Shown one piece after another: positions 14,446-23,382 of a stretch of 64,000 bases of DNA. This DNA comes from Oceanobacillus kimchii X50 (lineage in GTDB: Bacteria > Bacillota > Bacilli > Bacillales > Amphibacillaceae), in contig NZ_CM001792.1 of NCBI RefSeq assembly GCF_000340475.1, positions 323,425 through 387,424 of the forward strand. The letters run 5' to 3'. Below the pieces are notes generated by a model. The model worked only from the letters and a program-made list of their open reading frames with translations. It did no database searches and was not told the origin of the DNA. Position numbers and translations under genes: made by a program. The stretch's first letter is position 1, and every line of letters starts with the position of its first letter.

Positions 14446-16332
14446 ATGATTACGTGTAGTATACAAAATATTAAAAAGATGTACGGTGGAAATATTATTT
14501 TTGAAGGGATTAATCTGGAAATAAATGAAAAAGAAAGAGTTGGACTCGTTGGTAGAAATGGAGCTGGAAAATCGACGTTGCTCAGATTGATGGCAAAGAT
14601 AGAAGAACCTGATGAAGGTAAGGTTCATTGGAAAAAGAATATCCAAGTTGGTTATTTAGCACAAATACAAGAAGAAATGAATGGGTTAACCGTTTATCAT
14701 GTATTGAAAAATGCATTTGAGACTCTAAACGACTTAGAAAAGCAAATGCAGGAATATGAGGAAAAGATGCAAGACCCTTTAAATGAAAATGTATCAGATA
14801 TCATTATCCAATATGGAGAGGTTCAAGAACGATTCTCTTTTTTAGGTGGCTATGAAATAGAAGCGCAAATTGAAAAAGTCTGCCGAGGATTAAATATAAT
14901 TTCATTGTTAGAGCTGTCTTTTCAACAATTGAGCGGAGGGGAAAAGACAAAGGTTGCCTTAGCAACAATCTTATTGAAACAACCTGATCTTCTCTTGTTA
15001 GATGAACCAACCAATCATCTTGATTTAGTTGCAGTTGAATGGTTAGCTTCATTTCTAGACGATTATCCGGGCACGGTGGTTATCGTGTCTCATGATCGTT
15101 ACTTTTTGGATGAAACAATAACCAAAATTATTGATTTAGAAGATGGAGAGGTAGTTATTTATGAAACCAATTTTAGTAATCACATAAAGGAAAAGGAATC
15201 CAGGTTGTTAAAAGAGTTCCAAGACTATCAAGAACAGCAAAAGAAAATTAAAAAAATGAGAGAGGCTATAAAACGACTACGTGAATGGGCAAATCGTGCT
15301 AATCCACCAAATGAAGGCTTGCATAAACGTGCAAGAAATATGGAACGTGCTATAGAGCGAATGGAAAAGATAGATAAACCACTACTTCATCGTAATAAGA
15401 TGGGGTTAGATATGGAAACAACAGATAGAAGTGGAAAAGACGTTGTTAGAATGGAAGACGTAAAGAAGCGATTTGAAAACCATCTACTCTTTGAACATGT
15501 TGAGATGCACATTCGTTATCAAGAGAGAGTAGCAATTATAGGAGAAAATGGAACAGGGAAATCTACCTTGATTAAAATGTTATTACAGTCTCAACACCCT
15601 GATGCTGGAGCTGTTTATATCGGTAATAATGTAAAGATAGGTTATCTATCGCAACATATTTTCCAAGATATCGATCCTGCTTTAACGGTAATAGAAGCCT
15701 TTCGTAATGAAGTAGCTGTTGTAGAAGGAAAGGCAAGACATATACTTGCGCGATTTTTATTTTATGGATATGCGGTGTTTCGTAGGGTCTCTGAACTGAG
15801 TGGAGGAGAAAAGATGCGACTTCGATTAGCTCAACTTATGTATCAAGATATGAATACACTCATATTAGACGAACCAACGAATCATCTCGATATAGATTCC
15901 CGAGAAGTGCTAGAAGAAGCTCTAGAAAACTTCCAAGGGACAATAATTGCAGTAAGTCATGACCGATACTTCCTAGATAAGATATTTCAACGAATCTATT
16001 GGATAGAAGATAAAAAGGTCCATGTTTACGATGGAAATTACTCTTGGGCTAGAGAAAAAATGAGAGAGCAACGTTTGAAATTAAAAGATATGCTGGTGAC
16101 GCGGGATAATAAAACAAATATAGATATCTCACCGTCACAAGTGCATAAACAATTAAAGGGAAATGACAAGAAAATTCTTCTGGAGGAGATCGATAACCTG
16201 GAGAAAGAATTGATTATTATCGAAAGAAATATGGAAGTATCAACCGATGTGGATCAATTAATGCAGCTTCAAGAAAAAAAGGAAGAGATTGAAGAGCTCT
16301 GGGAGAAGAAATATCTTTTAATAGAAAAGTAA
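14446..16332 (+). CDS. ABC-F family ATPase, antibiotic-resistance (ribosome protection) type
   Basis: A 628-residue soluble protein with two ABC ATPase domains and no membrane segment. Walker A motifs are GRNGAGKST (about residue 36) and GENGTGKST (about 366). Both LSGGEK signatures and two DEPTNHLD Walker B motifs are present. The domains are joined by a charged linker of about 90 residues that in this family reaches the ribosomal P-tRNA or peptidyl-transferase region. A C-terminal coiled coil fills about residues 540-628. ABC-F members act on ribosomes; resistance types dislodge macrolide, lincosamide, streptogramin or pleuromutilin drugs. The resistance assignment here rests mainly on the leader-peptide attenuator, because housekeeping ABC-F genes normally lack one. 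Confidence 0.85.
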   Translation: MITCSIQNIKKMYGGNIIFEGINLEINEKERVGLVGRNGAGKSTLLRLMAKIEEPDEGKVHWKKNIQVGYLAQIQEEMNGLTVYHVLKNAFETLNDLEKQMQEYEEKMQDPLNENVSDIIIQYGEVQERFSFLGGYEIEAQIEKVCRGLNIISLLELSFQQLSGGEKTKVALATILLKQPDLLLLDEPTNHLDLVAVEWLASFLDDYPGTVVIVSHDRYFLDETITKIIDLEDGEVVIYETNFSNHIKEKESRLLKEFQDYQEQQKKIKKMREAIKRLREWANRANPPNEGLHKRARNMERAIERMEKIDKPLLHRNKMGLDMETTDRSGKDVVRMEDVKKRFENHLLFEHVEMHIRYQERVAIIGENGTGKSTLIKMLLQSQHPDAGAVYIGNNVKIGYLSQHIFQDIDPALTVIEAFRNEVAVVEGKARHILARFLFYGYAVFRRVSELSGGEKMRLRLAQLMYQDMNTLILDEPTNHLDIDSREVLEEALENFQGTIIAVSHDRYFLDKIFQRIYWIEDKKVHVYDGNYSWAREKMREQRLKLKDMLVTRDNKTNIDISPSQVHKQLKGNDKKILLEEIDNLEKELIIIERNMEVSTDVDQLMQLQEKKEEIEELWEKKYLLIEK

Positions 16333-16340
16333 AATTATAG

Positions 16341-16373
16341 AAGGCAGGTATTGTAGGCGGTTCCTGCCTTTTT
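16341..16373 (+). terminator. Rho-independent terminator of the ABC-F gene
   Basis: AAGGCAGG (16341-16348) pairs with CCTGCCTT (16363-16370), followed by a T-run. Confidence 0.88.
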
Positions 16374-16498
16374 ATGCTAGGATATAAGTAGGAGGTTAAA
16401 ACTACTTCCTTATGGAAAAAATAAATATTATATCATATTCTAATAATTAATATTATTCATTTATTGCTATTGAATTTACTGTTAAAGAAGGTGCCGAT

Positions 16499-17659
16499 TT
16501 GGGAATTAATGATAACAAAATAGGATTATTTAAACGTTTTTTTCTTAACAATCGCTTTGTGTTATTTCTCACAATTCTATTGTTAATTGGTTTAAACATA
16601 CTTATCTTCACAAATATTTCTTTTGTATTTACACCTTTTGTTGTGCTTGTGAAAACAGTAGTTTTGCCTTTAGTATTATCAGCAATAGCTTACTATCTAT
16701 TAAATCCAATTGTAAATTATTTAGAGAAAAAAAATATAAAACGGATCTACTCGATATTTGGTTTGTTTATTATAATTATTGGCCTTCTGACAGTTCTAAT
16801 TGTTTCAGTTATTCCGGTTCTACGCGAACAAATAATGAGTTTAATTGAAAATTTACCTCCTTTTATTAATGATATTGAAGATATGGTAGAGAGTTTAGTA
16901 GGAAGTCAAGTGATAAATCAGTCTCAAATATTGAGTAGTTTAGATATTTCTAGTTTTGTTACACAGATATCTGAGAAGTCATTAGACTTGGTAGACACTG
17001 CCTTTAGTAATATTGGTGGTGTGATAGGAGCGGTTACAGAAATTGTCCTTGCAATTGTAACGTTACCTTTTATTTTGTTTTATTTATTAAAAGATGGAGA
17101 TAAACTACCAGGATATTTCCTTAAGTTTTTACCAGTATCATTACGTGATCAAACATATACAGTGCTTAAAGAGATGAATACACAAATTAGTGCATATATT
17201 AGAGGACAGATTATCGTTGCTTTTTGTATCGGCCTTTTAATGTATATAGGTTTTACTATTATTCAATTGGATTATGCTCCAGTACTAGCATTAATTGCTG
17301 CATTTACAAATGTAGTGCCTTATTTAGGACCAGCGATTGCTATAACTCCTGCATTAATCGTTGCTCTGGTAACTTCCCCTTTTATGTTGTTCAAATTAAT
17401 TGCGGTATGGACAGTAGTACAGCTGATAGAAGGAAAGTTTATTTCTCCGCAAATTATGGGAAGAAATCTACGTGTTCATCCCATTACAATTATCTTTATC
17501 ATTTTAACTGCTGGTAACCTATTTGGAGTAGTTGGTATCTTGTTAGCAGTACCAGGCTATGCTATATTAAAGGTTATTATTACGCATCTATTTGAATTCT
17601 TTAAACGAAGAAGTAACTTATACAATGAGGATAATATGTCTCAGGAATCAAAACAATAA
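16499..17659 (+). CDS. AI-2E family transporter (YueF/PerM-like membrane protein)
   Basis: A 386-residue polytopic membrane protein of the AI-2E (TqsA/PerM/YueF) family. Two N-terminal helices are followed by a central hydrophilic segment (about residues 105-165, [22 protein letters not shown]) and a C-terminal helical bundle. That bundle contains the family hallmarks [38 protein letters not shown] and [11 protein letters not shown]. Some members export AI-2 and others act as ion/proton antiporters; the substrate here is open. The start is TTG after AAGAAGGTG. Single-gene unit. Confidence 0.88.
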   Translation: MGINDNKIGLFKRFFLNNRFVLFLTILLLIGLNILIFTNISFVFTPFVVLVKTVVLPLVLSAIAYYLLNPIVNYLEKKNIKRIYSIFGLFIIIIGLLTVLIVSVIPVLREQIMSLIENLPPFINDIEDMVESLVGSQVINQSQILSSLDISSFVTQISEKSLDLVDTAFSNIGGVIGAVTEIVLAIVTLPFILFYLLKDGDKLPGYFLKFLPVSLRDQTYTVLKEMNTQISAYIRGQIIVAFCIGLLMYIGFTIIQLDYAPVLALIAAFTNVVPYLGPAIAITPALIVALVTSPFMLFKLIAVWTVVQLIEGKFISPQIMGRNLRVHPITIIFIILTAGNLFGVVGILLAVPGYAILKVIITHLFEFFKRRSNLYNEDNMSQESKQ

Positions 17660-17830
17660 AAGCGATGATAAGGAAAAGTAAATCGCAGCAAGGTAGCAGT
17701 AAACATCGTTCAAGAAGATCCGCATATTAAGTGGATGCAAAGGGCAATTATCTAAGAACTTTCTATGAAAAAGTAATCTCGGCCAAAATCGGGGTTGCTT
17801 TTTTAATTTATATAATTATTGCATCTTTCA
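17660..17830 (+). other. Structured non-coding leader-like segment (possible degenerate T-box)
   Basis: This belongs to the 331-base gap before the GntR gene. It begins with a string like the 5' side of T-box stem I (GCGATGATAAGGAAAAGTAA at 17661-17680) and ends in a stem with G-U pairs plus T-run (about 17769-17804: AAAGTAATCTCGG with CGGGGTTGCTTT). The conserved T-box sequence for tRNA acceptor pairing is not found, and no synthetase or amino-acid gene follows. A vestigial or divergent element is possible; evidence is weak. I see no convincing gene in it. Confidence 0.25.
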
Positions 17831-17844
17831 TAAAGTGTGTATAT

Positions 17845-17869
17845 AATGTATATACTGTATATATACATT
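17845..17869. promoter_or_regulatory. YtrA-type GntR operator
   Basis: AATGTATATA (17845-17854) and TATATACATT (17860-17869) are perfect inverted arms around 5 bases, placed ahead of the GntR-ABC operon. AT-rich TGTATA-type palindromes are typical of YtrA-subfamily regulators. Confidence 0.6.
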
Positions 17870-17990
17870 ATTCATCTAAACAATGTCTAATCAGAAGGAG
17901 AGGATACCTTTAACGAAAATATGTTAACTATTAATTACTAGATACTCAATTGAACCATATATAAAAAACATAAAATTAAGAGGGATTAGC

Positions 17991-18362
17991 ATGAAAGTAA
18001 TAATTTCAAACAGCTCAAAAGAGCCTATTTATGAACAAATCACGAATCAAATTAAATCGTTAATCTTATCAGGTGAATTGCAAGAGGGGGCTGCATTACC
18101 TTCTATACGCCAACTTGCAAAAGATTTGAAGATAAGTGTAATCACTACAAAACGTGCTTATGAAGAACTAGAAAAAGATGAATTTATTTATTCTATCGTC
18201 GGTAAAGGATCTTTTGTAGCGGAGCAAAATCTAGAGGTTATTCGTGAAAAAAAATTAAAAGTAATTGAAGAACAATTAAATGCTGTCATTACAAACAGTA
18301 AAGAGATTGGTCTATCATTAGAAGATTTACAACAATTATTAGACATTTTATATGAGGAGTGA
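17991..18362 (+). CDS. GntR family regulator, YtrA subfamily
   Basis: A 123-residue regulator with an N-terminal GntR winged helix (PIYEQITNQIKSLILSGELQEGAALPSIRQLAKDLKISVITTKRAYEELE) and only a short C-terminal helical tail, the YtrA-subfamily layout. These regulators repress the ABC transporter operon they belong to. The next gene starts 6 bases after its stop. A perfect 10+10 palindrome at 17845-17869 is the likely operator. The inducer is unknown; relatives respond to cell-envelope antibiotics. Confidence 0.88.
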   Translation: MKVIISNSSKEPIYEQITNQIKSLILSGELQEGAALPSIRQLAKDLKISVITTKRAYEELEKDEFIYSIVGKGSFVAEQNLEVIREKKLKVIEEQLNAVITNSKEIGLSLEDLQQLLDILYEE

Positions 18363-18368
18363 ACTATA

Positions 18369-19235
18369 TTGGAGAATGTGGTGGAGATAACGAATTTGTC
18401 GAAAGAATTGAAAGGTTTTTCTATTAGAAATATGGACTTACATATTAAAAAGGGATTTATTACTGGATTTATCGGTGCAAATGGGGCGGGAAAATCTACT
18501 ACAATTAAATTGATGATGAATTTATTGCGACCTGACAGTGGAGAAGTGAAAGTGTTTGGTTTGGATTATGCGATGCATGAAAAAGAAATTAAAGAGCGTA
18601 TTGGCTTTGTTTATGATGGAAATGTGTTTTTTGAAGGATTAAATCTAAAAGATATTAAGCGGATTGTTGCGCCAGCTTATAAGAGATGGGATGATAAAAT
18701 CTTTCATCAATATGTGAAGCAATTTGATCTACCTCTAAACAAACCAATAAAGAATTTTTCCAAGGGGATGCAAATGAAGGCGTCTCTAGCTATAGCTTTA
18801 TCCCATCATGCGGAACTCATTATTATGGATGAGCCTACATCTGGACTAGATCCAATTTTTCGTAGAGAGCTGTTATCTATATTACAAGATTTGATGGTAG
18901 ATGGAAATCGTACTATTTTCTTTTCAACACATATCACATCTGATTTAGATAGAATAGCAGATTATATATCATTTATTCGGAATGGAGAAATTGTATTTAC
19001 TCAAACAATTCATGGAGTCTCAGAAAGTTATGCATTAGTAAAGGGCGGGGTAGAACTTTTAGATAGAGATACGGAGCAGTACTTTGAAGAAATACAACGT
19101 TCATCTACAGGGTTTGAGGCATTAACGAGTGATGTTGATCAAGTAAAGCAAATTTTTGGAGATGAAGTTATTATTGATCCAGCTTCTCTTGAAGATATTA
19201 TGTTTTATTTAAAAGGGGGTAAACAGCATGTTTAA
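18369..19235 (+). CDS. ABC transporter ATP-binding protein
   Basis: A 288-residue ABC ATPase with Walker A GANGAGKST (about 38-46), signature FSKGMQMK, Walker B LIIMDEPTSGLDP and H-loop FFSTHI. The degenerate SKGM signature is typical of ATPases paired with ABC-2 type permeases in GntR/YtrA operons. It begins with TTG 6 bases after the regulator and overlaps the permease start by 8 bases, so it is translationally coupled. The substrate is unknown; a drug or lantibiotic-type exporter is likely. Confidence 0.88.
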   Translation: MENVVEITNLSKELKGFSIRNMDLHIKKGFITGFIGANGAGKSTTIKLMMNLLRPDSGEVKVFGLDYAMHEKEIKERIGFVYDGNVFFEGLNLKDIKRIVAPAYKRWDDKIFHQYVKQFDLPLNKPIKNFSKGMQMKASLAIALSHHAELIIMDEPTSGLDPIFRRELLSILQDLMVDGNRTIFFSTHITSDLDRIADYISFIRNGEIVFTQTIHGVSESYALVKGGVELLDRDTEQYFEEIQRSSTGFEALTSDVDQVKQIFGDEVIIDPASLEDIMFYLKGGKQHV

Positions 19236-19824
19236 TCTGATTAAAAGAGATTTAATCCTTCAGAAGAAGCTAATAATCTTATATATGCTTATCTCAATTG
19301 GTTTTATTATGTTAGATAAACATCATCCTGCATTTATATTTTTAATTTCTAGTATATTTATTCCATTTAATACACATGCCTACGATGAAAAAACGGAAAC
19401 GAACTTACTTTTGAATTCTCTTCCATATACGCGTAAACAAATTATCGCGGCGAGATACATAGGTGCTGTTGTATATATGTTGTTAGCAATGGGATGGACG
19501 AGTATTGGTTTTATTATTTTTGGTAAATCCTTTACATTGACTGATATTGTTATAGGTATAGGCTTATTTCTTACTTTTGTTGCATTTGCATATCCATTAT
19601 TTTATATCTTTAAACCAGGTTATATTACTATTGTCATTATTATTAGTTTTCTTGTCTTATCTGCTTTGTTACCATTTATTTCTACGCTTTTATCGAAACA
19701 CGCAACATTTTTAATGCAACTAACCGAAATAATGCTATATATTTTTGGGGCAATGTTCACCATTCTTGTTTATCTACTATCGTGGGGTATTAGCCATTGG
19801 ATTTACCAACGTAAGGCATTTTAG
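19228..19824 (+). CDS. ABC-2 type permease
   Basis: A 198-residue membrane protein with about six hydrophobic segments, starting inside the end of the ATPase gene. The DEKTETNLLLNSLPYTRKQIIAARYIGAV segment is characteristic of ABC-2 permeases of this class (TRKQI before the second helix pair). It forms the membrane part of the exporter with the preceding ATPase. Regulation is by the GntR protein of the same operon. Confidence 0.85.
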   Translation: MFNLIKRDLILQKKLIILYMLISIGFIMLDKHHPAFIFLISSIFIPFNTHAYDEKTETNLLLNSLPYTRKQIIAARYIGAVVYMLLAMGWTSIGFIIFGKSFTLTDIVIGIGLFLTFVAFAYPLFYIFKPGYITIVIIISFLVLSALLPFISTLLSKHATFLMQLTEIMLYIFGAMFTILVYLLSWGISHWIYQRKAF

Positions 19825-19899
19825 ATATCGTTAAAAAAGGGTAATAGTTCCTTTAAATCGTGTTAGATGGAAGATGGAGAAAAGCTATTGACAACGCAA

Positions 19900-19927
19900 A
19901 AGCGAGCGCATAACGCTCGCTTCTTTT
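19900..19927 (+). terminator. Rho-independent terminator of GntR-ABC operon
   Basis: AAGCGAGCG (19900-19908) and CGCTCGCTT (19914-19922) form a GC-rich stem followed by TTCTTTT. Confidence 0.9.
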
Positions 19928-20023
19928 AAAGTATTTTTAAATTATTTTGAGCAGTTTCTATTTGTATAAAATAGTTTATATTTCTCTTATTGTTTATATT
20001 AAGTGTGGCGCTCTGTCTGCAAG

Positions 20024-20455
20024 TTATGCCCCCATACCGCCGTCAACTCGATACTGACCACCAGTAATAAACGTACTATCATCAGAAGCTAGGAATAATA
20101 CTAATTTTGCAATATCATCAGCTTCTCCATAACGCTCCAATGGAATTCCTTTGGACATTGTTGCTTCATCCGCTTGTAATCCTTCTTCTAAGGAACGCAT
20201 CATTCTTATATTTACAGGAGAAGGATGAATTGAATTAACGCGAACATTAGCGCTAGCTACTTCAAGGGCTGCTGTTTTTGTTAAACCAACTACTGCATGC
20301 TTCGAAGTAACATATGGTGCTACGCCAGCACTTCCAGCTAATCCCGCAACAGAAGATGTATTGATAACACTGCCATAGCCTTGGTTAGTCAATACTGGGA
20401 GTACGTATTTCAAGCCTAAAAATACCCCACGCAGCCAGAAAGGCGGTAGATTCAA
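20024..20455 (-). pseudogene. 5'-truncated short-chain dehydrogenase/reductase
   Basis: The frame encodes the C-terminal two-thirds of a classical [16 protein letters not shown], the catalytic Ser in INTSSVAG, the YVTSK active-site Tyr and Lys, [16 protein letters not shown] and the C-terminal [12 protein letters not shown]. The N-terminal Rossmann half with the glycine-rich NAD(P) motif (about 100 residues) is missing. The remnant begins one codon after the TAA of the Trp-rich membrane gene and in the same frame, with no ribosome binding site at its TTG. It looks like the scar of a deletion that joined the two genes. It cannot bind cofactor normally and is probably non-functional. Confidence 0.8.
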
Positions 20456-20458
20456 GAG

Positions 20459-21199
20459 TTAATCAGCATTTTTAATTTTTTTCCATTGTTTTAGGTAAAG
20501 AAACGAAATTATAATTAAGAAAATCATTAAAATAATTGTTACAAAACTTAGTGTCCATTGATCAGAAAAGTTTTTAACTGCAATACCGCCCATTGACCAT
20601 AAGAAAACAAGTAATATAATCCAATCGCGTACAGAGAATAGTATAGCCATACTAATTAAGATAATTACTGTAAGTGCGAGGTAAGCAAGTAATAATTGTG
20701 TAGAATCAGTAACTTCTAACGTTGCCACACTAAAGTAAATTATGTTGGTTGTAAAGGCAATAATTAACCAGCCAGAATAAATGGAAATAGGAATTATCAT
20801 TGAATAACTTGCTCGTTGTTGGCGTTGGTAAGCATACAATATTAATACTGAAACAAGATGTAAGCCAAGGATAATCAGTGCAATTCCATCAAATAAATAA
20901 TGCCAAAATACAATCCAAAGTGCGTTAAATACACATGTTGAAATAAATATCCACATTAATGTAGCAGTGACTGGCTGTTTATGAAAGCTAATTCTAATCA
21001 ACCAATAAAGTAGCCCGATATAAATAACTGTCCAAATGCTAAACGTATAACTTGCTGGTGTAAAATATACGGTATACATGCTAGATACTTCACCTGTATT
21101 ATACCCGTTTAATGGTAGGATATTTGCTAATGCATTGACTGCAATCATAGCAAAGAAGGCTATGTACATAGATATAAGTTGTATCGTTCGTTTTTCCAT
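20459..21199 (-). CDS. Tryptophan-rich sensory protein (TspO/MBR-like)
   Basis: A 246-residue integral membrane protein with about seven hydrophobic segments. The region NILPLNGYNTGEVSSMYTVYFTPASYTFSIWTVIYIGL matches the long-form TspO/MBR-related Trp-rich proteins of bacilli. TspO proteins bind porphyrins and steroids; the function of the long form is not established. The ATG has GGAGTG upstream. It is divergent from the AbrB-family gene. Its stop is followed directly, in frame, by an SDR remnant. Confidence 0.8.
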   Translation of the reverse strand: MEKRTIQLISMYIAFFAMIAVNALANILPLNGYNTGEVSSMYTVYFTPASYTFSIWTVIYIGLLYWLIRISFHKQPVTATLMWIFISTCVFNALWIVFWHYLFDGIALIILGLHLVSVLILYAYQRQQRASYSMIIPISIYSGWLIIAFTTNIIYFSVATLEVTDSTQLLLAYLALTVIILISMAILFSVRDWIILLVFLWSMGGIAVKNFSDQWTLSFVTIILMIFLIIISFLYLKQWKKIKNAD

Positions 21200-21315
21200 C
21201 GTATCACTCCAAACTGCTTTTCATATATGTACCCAAATTTTTACAATTTTAATCATGTTTGCTAAACCATTTAAGATTGAAGGTAAGAGAGTTATAATGT
21301 AATAAAAAAGAAGAA

Positions 21316-22356
21316 GTGAACATCATGTATAGAACAATGATAGTAACGTTTATAGTTGGACTAATTGGAGCTTCTGTATTTTCAGTTATAGGTTTACCTA
21401 TGCCGTGGTTATTAGGACCACTATTTTTTGTTTTAATCACTCAATTAAAGGCCCCGATTTCGTTAACATGGCATCCTTTCTTTAGAAATACAGGATTAGT
21501 TATAGCCGGTTATGTTATAGGATACGCATTTACATTGGAAGCATTACAACAAATGGTACATTTTTTTCCGCTAATGATAGCTATTAATGTATTATTTTTT
21601 CTATTATTTTTAGTTATTAGTTTTGTATTATCTCGATTATCACAGATGGATTTAGGTACTGCAATGACATGCTGTGTCCCAGGAGGATTACAACAAGTCA
21701 TTGTATTTGCTGAAGAACAAAAAGAGATGGACGTAACACTAGTGACGTTTTATCATGTATTACGCGTGCTTGTTATTGTTTCAATGGTTCCATTTATTGT
21801 ATCAATACAAGGACCAAACCTTCCGGTTGAAACTTCTCATGATGAGCAATATAGTTTAATACTATTGGGTTTAATGATCGTAGCATATTTTGTTGGTATG
21901 CTGTTTAAATTGATTAAGGTGCCTACAGCTTATTTATTGGGTCCAGTATTCTTTGTGATGTCATGTAACCTACTTGGATGGCAAGTGCCAGTAATGCCAG
22001 ATTCGGCTCTACATATAGCTCAACTTTTTATTGGTATTTATATAGGATTATTGCTAAAACGAGATAGCATTAAAAAAATGAACAAACAATGGATGTATGC
22101 TCTACTGTCATGCGTCATATTAGTTAGCTTTGCGCTCGGTATCAGTTGGTTTGTAAAGCAAAGGTATTTTGATTTTTCTACAAGCTTTTTAAGTGTTGTT
22201 CCTGGAGGCTTAGATCAAATGGGTATTATTGCAGCTTCTGTACAAGCAGATGTCACGGTTGTTACTGCATTTCAATTATTCCGGATTTTATTTTTATCCG
22301 CACTTGTGATTCCTTTTGTGCAATATCTGGTGAGAAAAAAACGGATTAGAACATGA
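21316..22356 (+). CDS. AbrB family membrane protein (putative transporter)
   Basis: A polytopic membrane protein of about ten helices with an internal duplication. The two halves share LPMPWLLGPLFFVL / VPTAYLLGPVFFVM and CCVPGGLQQV / SVVPGGLDQMG. This is the AbrB (PF05145-type) family, sometimes mis-annotated as ammonia monooxygenase and unrelated to the DNA-binding AbrB. Transport function is inferred. The start is GTG at 21316 or ATG at 21325; neither has a decisive ribosome binding site. yunF follows 19 bases after its stop. Confidence 0.8.
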   Translation: MNIMYRTMIVTFIVGLIGASVFSVIGLPMPWLLGPLFFVLITQLKAPISLTWHPFFRNTGLVIAGYVIGYAFTLEALQQMVHFFPLMIAINVLFFLLFLVISFVLSRLSQMDLGTAMTCCVPGGLQQVIVFAEEQKEMDVTLVTFYHVLRVLVIVSMVPFIVSIQGPNLPVETSHDEQYSLILLGLMIVAYFVGMLFKLIKVPTAYLLGPVFFVMSCNLLGWQVPVMPDSALHIAQLFIGIYIGLLLKRDSIKKMNKQWMYALLSCVILVSFALGISWFVKQRYFDFSTSFLSVVPGGLDQMGIIAASVQADVTVVTAFQLFRILFLSALVIPFVQYLVRKKRIRT

Positions 22357-22375
22357 TAGCAAGGAGGTTAAATAG

Positions 22376-23221
22376 ATGATTTATATTGGTTTAACTGGTT
22401 GGGGAGATCATGAAACTCTGTACACAGCCGATACAAAGCCTCAAGAAAAATTACAGGATTATAGTAGTCACTTTCCAGTCGTGGAATTAGATGCTTCCTT
22501 CTATGCAATTCAACCGAAACGTAATATCGAAAAGTGGATAAAAGAAACCCCTGAGAAGTTTCAATTCGTAGTAAAGGCATACCAAGGAATGACTGGTCAT
22601 CAGCGTGGGGAAAGTCCATTTGAATCTAAGCAAGCGATGTTTGAAGCGTTTAAAGAATCAATTATTCCTTTTCAAAAAACAGGTAAATTAGCAACAGTAT
22701 TATTCCAATTTCCGCCTTGGTTTGATTGTAAAAAAGAACATGTACAATATATTAGATACTGTAAAAGACAGATGGGGGATATACAGGTTGCGCTAGAGTT
22801 TAGGCATCAATCATGGTATAGTGATTCCTTTCGTGAACAAACGATTGCTTTTATGAAGGACGAGGGATGGATGCATTCTGTTGCAGATGAACCTCAGGCT
22901 GGTAAAGGGTCAGTACCTTTTGTTCCTATCACTACACACCCTGATACAACAATTATTCGATTGCATGGACGGAATTTTCATGGATGGACAAGATCTGGGA
23001 ATGAAAACTGGAGAGAAGTTCGTTATCTCTATGACTATAACAAAGAAGAATTATTAACAGTAGCGAATGAAGTGACTCAATTAAATCAGTCTAATCACGA
23101 TGTTATCGTACTATTTAACAATAATTCTGGGGGACACGCTGCAAATAATGCAAAACAATTGCAAGAGATACTGGGGATAGATTATCAAGGTTTGGCTCCT
23201 AAACAATTAGACTTATTTTAA
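22376..23221 (+). CDS. yunF: DUF72 family protein, YunF-like
   Basis: A 281-residue DUF72 protein with a predicted TIM-barrel-like fold; the biochemical role is unknown. Family landmarks are YIGLTGWGDHETLY, VVELDASFYAIQP, FQFVVKAYQGMTGH, ATVLFQFPPWF, VALEFRHQSWY, IIRLHGRN and IVLFNNNSGGHAANNAKQL. CAAGGAGGTTAAATAG precedes the ATG. It ends immediately before a copy of the dispersed repeat (23225-23381). Confidence 0.88.
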   Translation: MIYIGLTGWGDHETLYTADTKPQEKLQDYSSHFPVVELDASFYAIQPKRNIEKWIKETPEKFQFVVKAYQGMTGHQRGESPFESKQAMFEAFKESIIPFQKTGKLATVLFQFPPWFDCKKEHVQYIRYCKRQMGDIQVALEFRHQSWYSDSFREQTIAFMKDEGWMHSVADEPQAGKGSVPFVPITTHPDTTIIRLHGRNFHGWTRSGNENWREVRYLYDYNKEELLTVANEVTQLNQSNHDVIVLFNNNSGGHAANNAKQLQEILGIDYQGLAPKQLDLF

Positions 23222-23224
23222 ATA

Positions 23225-23381
23225 GAGTTGGGGCATAACATAGGAAAAAGACAGATGATAGCTAATAAACGTAAGAAATATACGGAGACTCACCAGCCGC
23301 CGTTGGATAAGCGTAGTATATTTCTGAAGCGTGTTTTTAAAAGCCAATTATCTTTTACGTGAATACTTTTGTCCCAACCCT
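23225..23381 (+). repeat. Dispersed repeat family, copy A
   Basis: About 157 bp with inverted ends: AGAGTTGGGGC at 23224-23234 against the complement of GTCCCAACCCT at 23371-23381. Internal blocks shared with the copies near 28.8, 48.9 and 63.0 kb are the string AGATGATAGCTA, GTAAGAAATATACGGAGACT, CACCAGCCGCCGTTGGATAAGCG and GTATATTTCTGAAGCG (partial strings). It lies 4 bases behind the yunF stop and touches the stop of the convergent DUF1992 gene. Confidence 0.8.
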
Positions 23382-23382
23382 A

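Noticed and set aside
14362..14646. Minus-strand ORF over the ABC-F attenuator and gene start
   Set aside because: Antisense to the P-loop region of the ABC-F gene and to a terminator stem; no ribosome binding site.
17224..17517. ORF within the AI-2E family gene
   Set aside because: Frame-shifted reading of conserved transporter sequence, rich in Cys and Ser typical of shadow frames.
17731..17913. 60-codon ORF in the gap before the GntR gene
   Set aside because: No ribosome binding site, and it overlaps the structured segment and the operator palindrome.
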